Both the position numbers and the translations under genes were made by a program. A stretch of 64,000 bases of DNA, taken from Actinomyces respiraculi. Its GTDB lineage: Bacteria > Actinomycetota > Actinomycetes > Actinomycetales > Actinomycetaceae. The notes below the pieces were generated by a model. It ran no database searches and had not been told where the DNA came from. It saw only the letters and a list, made by a program, of their open reading frames with translations. Below, in pieces: positions 62,866-64,000 of this stretch (position 1 is its first letter; each line of letters begins with the position of its first letter). Location of the stretch: positions 124,001 to 188,000 of the forward strand of contig NZ_CP063989.1 in NCBI RefSeq assembly GCF_014595995.2, read 5' to 3'.

Positions 62866-63849
62866 TTAGGAGACCTCCTGGTTGCGAAGACCGTGCGAGC
62901 GGATGAGGTGGTAGACGAGGTCGAGGTTCGGACGCCCCAGGTCGACGATGGACGCGCCATGGCCGAGCTCGGCCACCGCCTTCCTGGCTTGCGGGACCTG
63001 CTCGACCCTGACGGCCAGCTCGTCGGGGCCGGCCTGCAGCACGTCGACCCCGCGGGCGGCTAGGTGTTCGGCGAGCTCGAAGACATTCGTGGTGCTGCGC
63101 AGTCCGACGTAGCGCTCGGCCACGGCGGTGACGACGTCCTGGTACGGCCCTGCCCACTCGACGCGGCCCTCGAGGAGGAACACGGCGTCGTCGATGAGAC
63201 CCTCGGCCTCGTTGAGCATGTGGGAGGACAGGAGCACGGCGCGTCCTTCGGCCACCATCCGGCGGATCACGCGCCGCAGCCACACGATCCCATCGGGGTC
63301 GAGCCCGTTGGTCGGCTCGTCGAGCAGGACGACCTCGGCGTCGACGAGCAGGACCTCGGCGATGCTCAGGCGTCGACGCATACCGAGGGAGTACTTGCCG
63401 ATACGGCGTCGCGCCGCGGAGGCGATGCCGGCCTCCTCGAGGACCTCGTCGACTCGTGAGGCCGGGTGTCCGAAGCGCCGCGCGACGGTCCGCAGGTGCT
63501 CTCGACCGGTCAGGAAGGGGTTGTGCCCGAAGGAGTCCAGGAGGACGGACATCGGCTGGCGTCCAGCGCCGGACGGTCCGGCGACCCGGTGGATGCTCCC
63601 CGCATCCGGCCGTACGAGGCCGGCGAGGATCGCGAGGGTCGTCGTCTTGCCCGAGCCGTTGGGCCCGAAGAAGCCGAGGACCCTGCCGGCGTGCACGTCG
63701 ATGCCGACGTCGGTGAGGCGGAAGGCCCCGTAGTTCTTCGACAGCCCGGTCGCGGTCAGGCGCGGGGCGTCGGCCTCGCCGGCCGTGACGGAACCGGCCA
63801 CGACGGGCGCCTCCTTCCCCGATCCGGCGATGACTGCGGACGGTGTCAT
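62866..63849 (-). CDS. ABC transporter ATPase
   Basis: A 327-residue exporter ATPase with a 35-residue N-terminal extension. Walker A GPNGSGKTT, signature YSLGMRRRLSIA, Walker B VVLLDEPTNGLDPDG, H-loop SSHMLNE. The C-terminal 80 residues form the accessory domain typical of drug and lantibiotic exporters. GAAAGAGAAG precedes the ATG. Second gene of an operon that starts with the transporter truncated at the window end. Confidence 0.88.
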   Translation of the reverse strand: MTPSAVIAGSGKEAPVVAGSVTAGEADAPRLTATGLSKNYGAFRLTDVGIDVHAGRVLGFFGPNGSGKTTTLAILAGLVRPDAGSIHRVAGPSGAGRQPMSVLLDSFGHNPFLTGREHLRTVARRFGHPASRVDEVLEEAGIASAARRRIGKYSLGMRRRLSIAEVLLVDAEVVLLDEPTNGLDPDGIVWLRRVIRRMVAEGRAVLLSSHMLNEAEGLIDDAVFLLEGRVEWAGPYQDVVTAVAERYVGLRSTTNVFELAEHLAARGVDVLQAGPDELAVRVEQVPQARKAVAELGHGASIVDLGRPNLDLVYHLIRSHGLRNQEVS

Positions 63850-63871
63850 CTTCTCTTTCCTTTCGCTGGTA

Positions 63872-64000
63872 TCAGTGGCCGGTCACGGCCGGGAACGAAT
63901 GATCCGGCTCCCGGACCATCTGGGAGCGGACGAAGCCCGCGTAGTCGGGGCAGGTGACAAGGAGCTCCTCATGCGCTCCAAGGGCGGCCACGCGCCCGTC
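63872..64000 (-). CDS. ABC transporter, C-terminal end (partial)
   Basis: The last 42 codons of a gene whose 5' part lies beyond the window. DGRVAALGAHEELL then CPDYAGFVRSQM is the end of the nucleotide-binding domain of exporters with fused membrane and ATPase domains (multidrug/lipid type). It reads towards the ATPase gene at 62866, 22 bases away, so all three are probably one operon. Confidence 0.75.
   Translation of the reverse strand, partial: DGRVAALGAHEELLVTCPDYAGFVRSQMVREPDHSFPAVTGH

Overview
The window reads as the chromosome of a high-GC actinobacterium, most likely Actinomycetaceae (Actinomyces or a close relative). Four things point there: very GC-rich coding with many GTG starts; a GuaB1-type IMP dehydrogenase/GMP reductase; an oxygen-independent class III ribonucleotide reductase; and many genes whose start codon lies 6-8 bases after a TANNNT -10 box, the leaderless pattern common in this phylum. 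No rRNA and no convincing tRNA gene was found.

Layout. 1-3.3 kb is mobile debris: an ISL3-like transposase tail, an inverted array of GGACCAC motifs, an intact IS630-family element and two small HTH genes followed by the same terminator. 3.3-23 kb is mostly housekeeping: guaB1, a three-gene ABC exporter, a MetI-type methionine enzyme behind a candidate leader peptide, a pullulanase-type debranching enzyme, a YhgE-like membrane protein with a divergent TetR regulator, rarA, a UvrA paralogue, an EtfD-like Fe-S membrane oxidoreductase, and DUF4235 and DUF418 proteins. 22.9-25.1 kb is a decayed IS110 element sitting inside a copy of an interspersed repeat. An uninterrupted copy of that repeat lies near 54.2 kb and shows the pre-insertion site.

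25.1-29.1 kb is a thiamine importer (thiB-thiP-thiQ) under a TPP riboswitch. 29.3-35.1 kb is a peptide-type ABC importer preceded by a poly-cysteine leader ORF, pointing to control by cysteine supply. A dispersed repeat (core GAGAACTGGTGTTATCCC) lies at the junctions of these operons. 35.3-43.3 kb holds a Xi-class glutathione transferase-like protein, a DUF4921 GalT-like protein, a CPA2 antiporter, a SWIM-SNF2 helicase and a GNAT acetyltransferase. 43.5-44.7 kb has three Tad-pilus minor components without their assembly genes. 44.8-51.4 kb is a divergent carbohydrate locus: ABC importer plus PfkB kinase one way, DeoR regulator plus GH4 phospho-glycosidase the other.

51.4-62.1 kb mixes an MrfA-like helicase with an accessory patch: a noncoding element with terminal inverted repeats, an unknown gene coupled to an XRE/ImmA metallopeptidase, nrdD-nrdG under paired NrdR boxes, a decayed second XRE/ImmA copy and a broken DUF262/DUF1524 (GmrSD-like) gene. 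The window ends inside an ABC transporter operon on the minus strand.

The most interesting signals are regulatory: a methionine-codon leader peptide with alternative hairpins before metI, and a five-cysteine leader ORF before the peptide importer. Next come the paired repeat and IS110 insertion site, the family of inverted-array noncoding elements, and the duplicated XRE/ImmA gene flanking the anaerobic ribonucleotide reductase.
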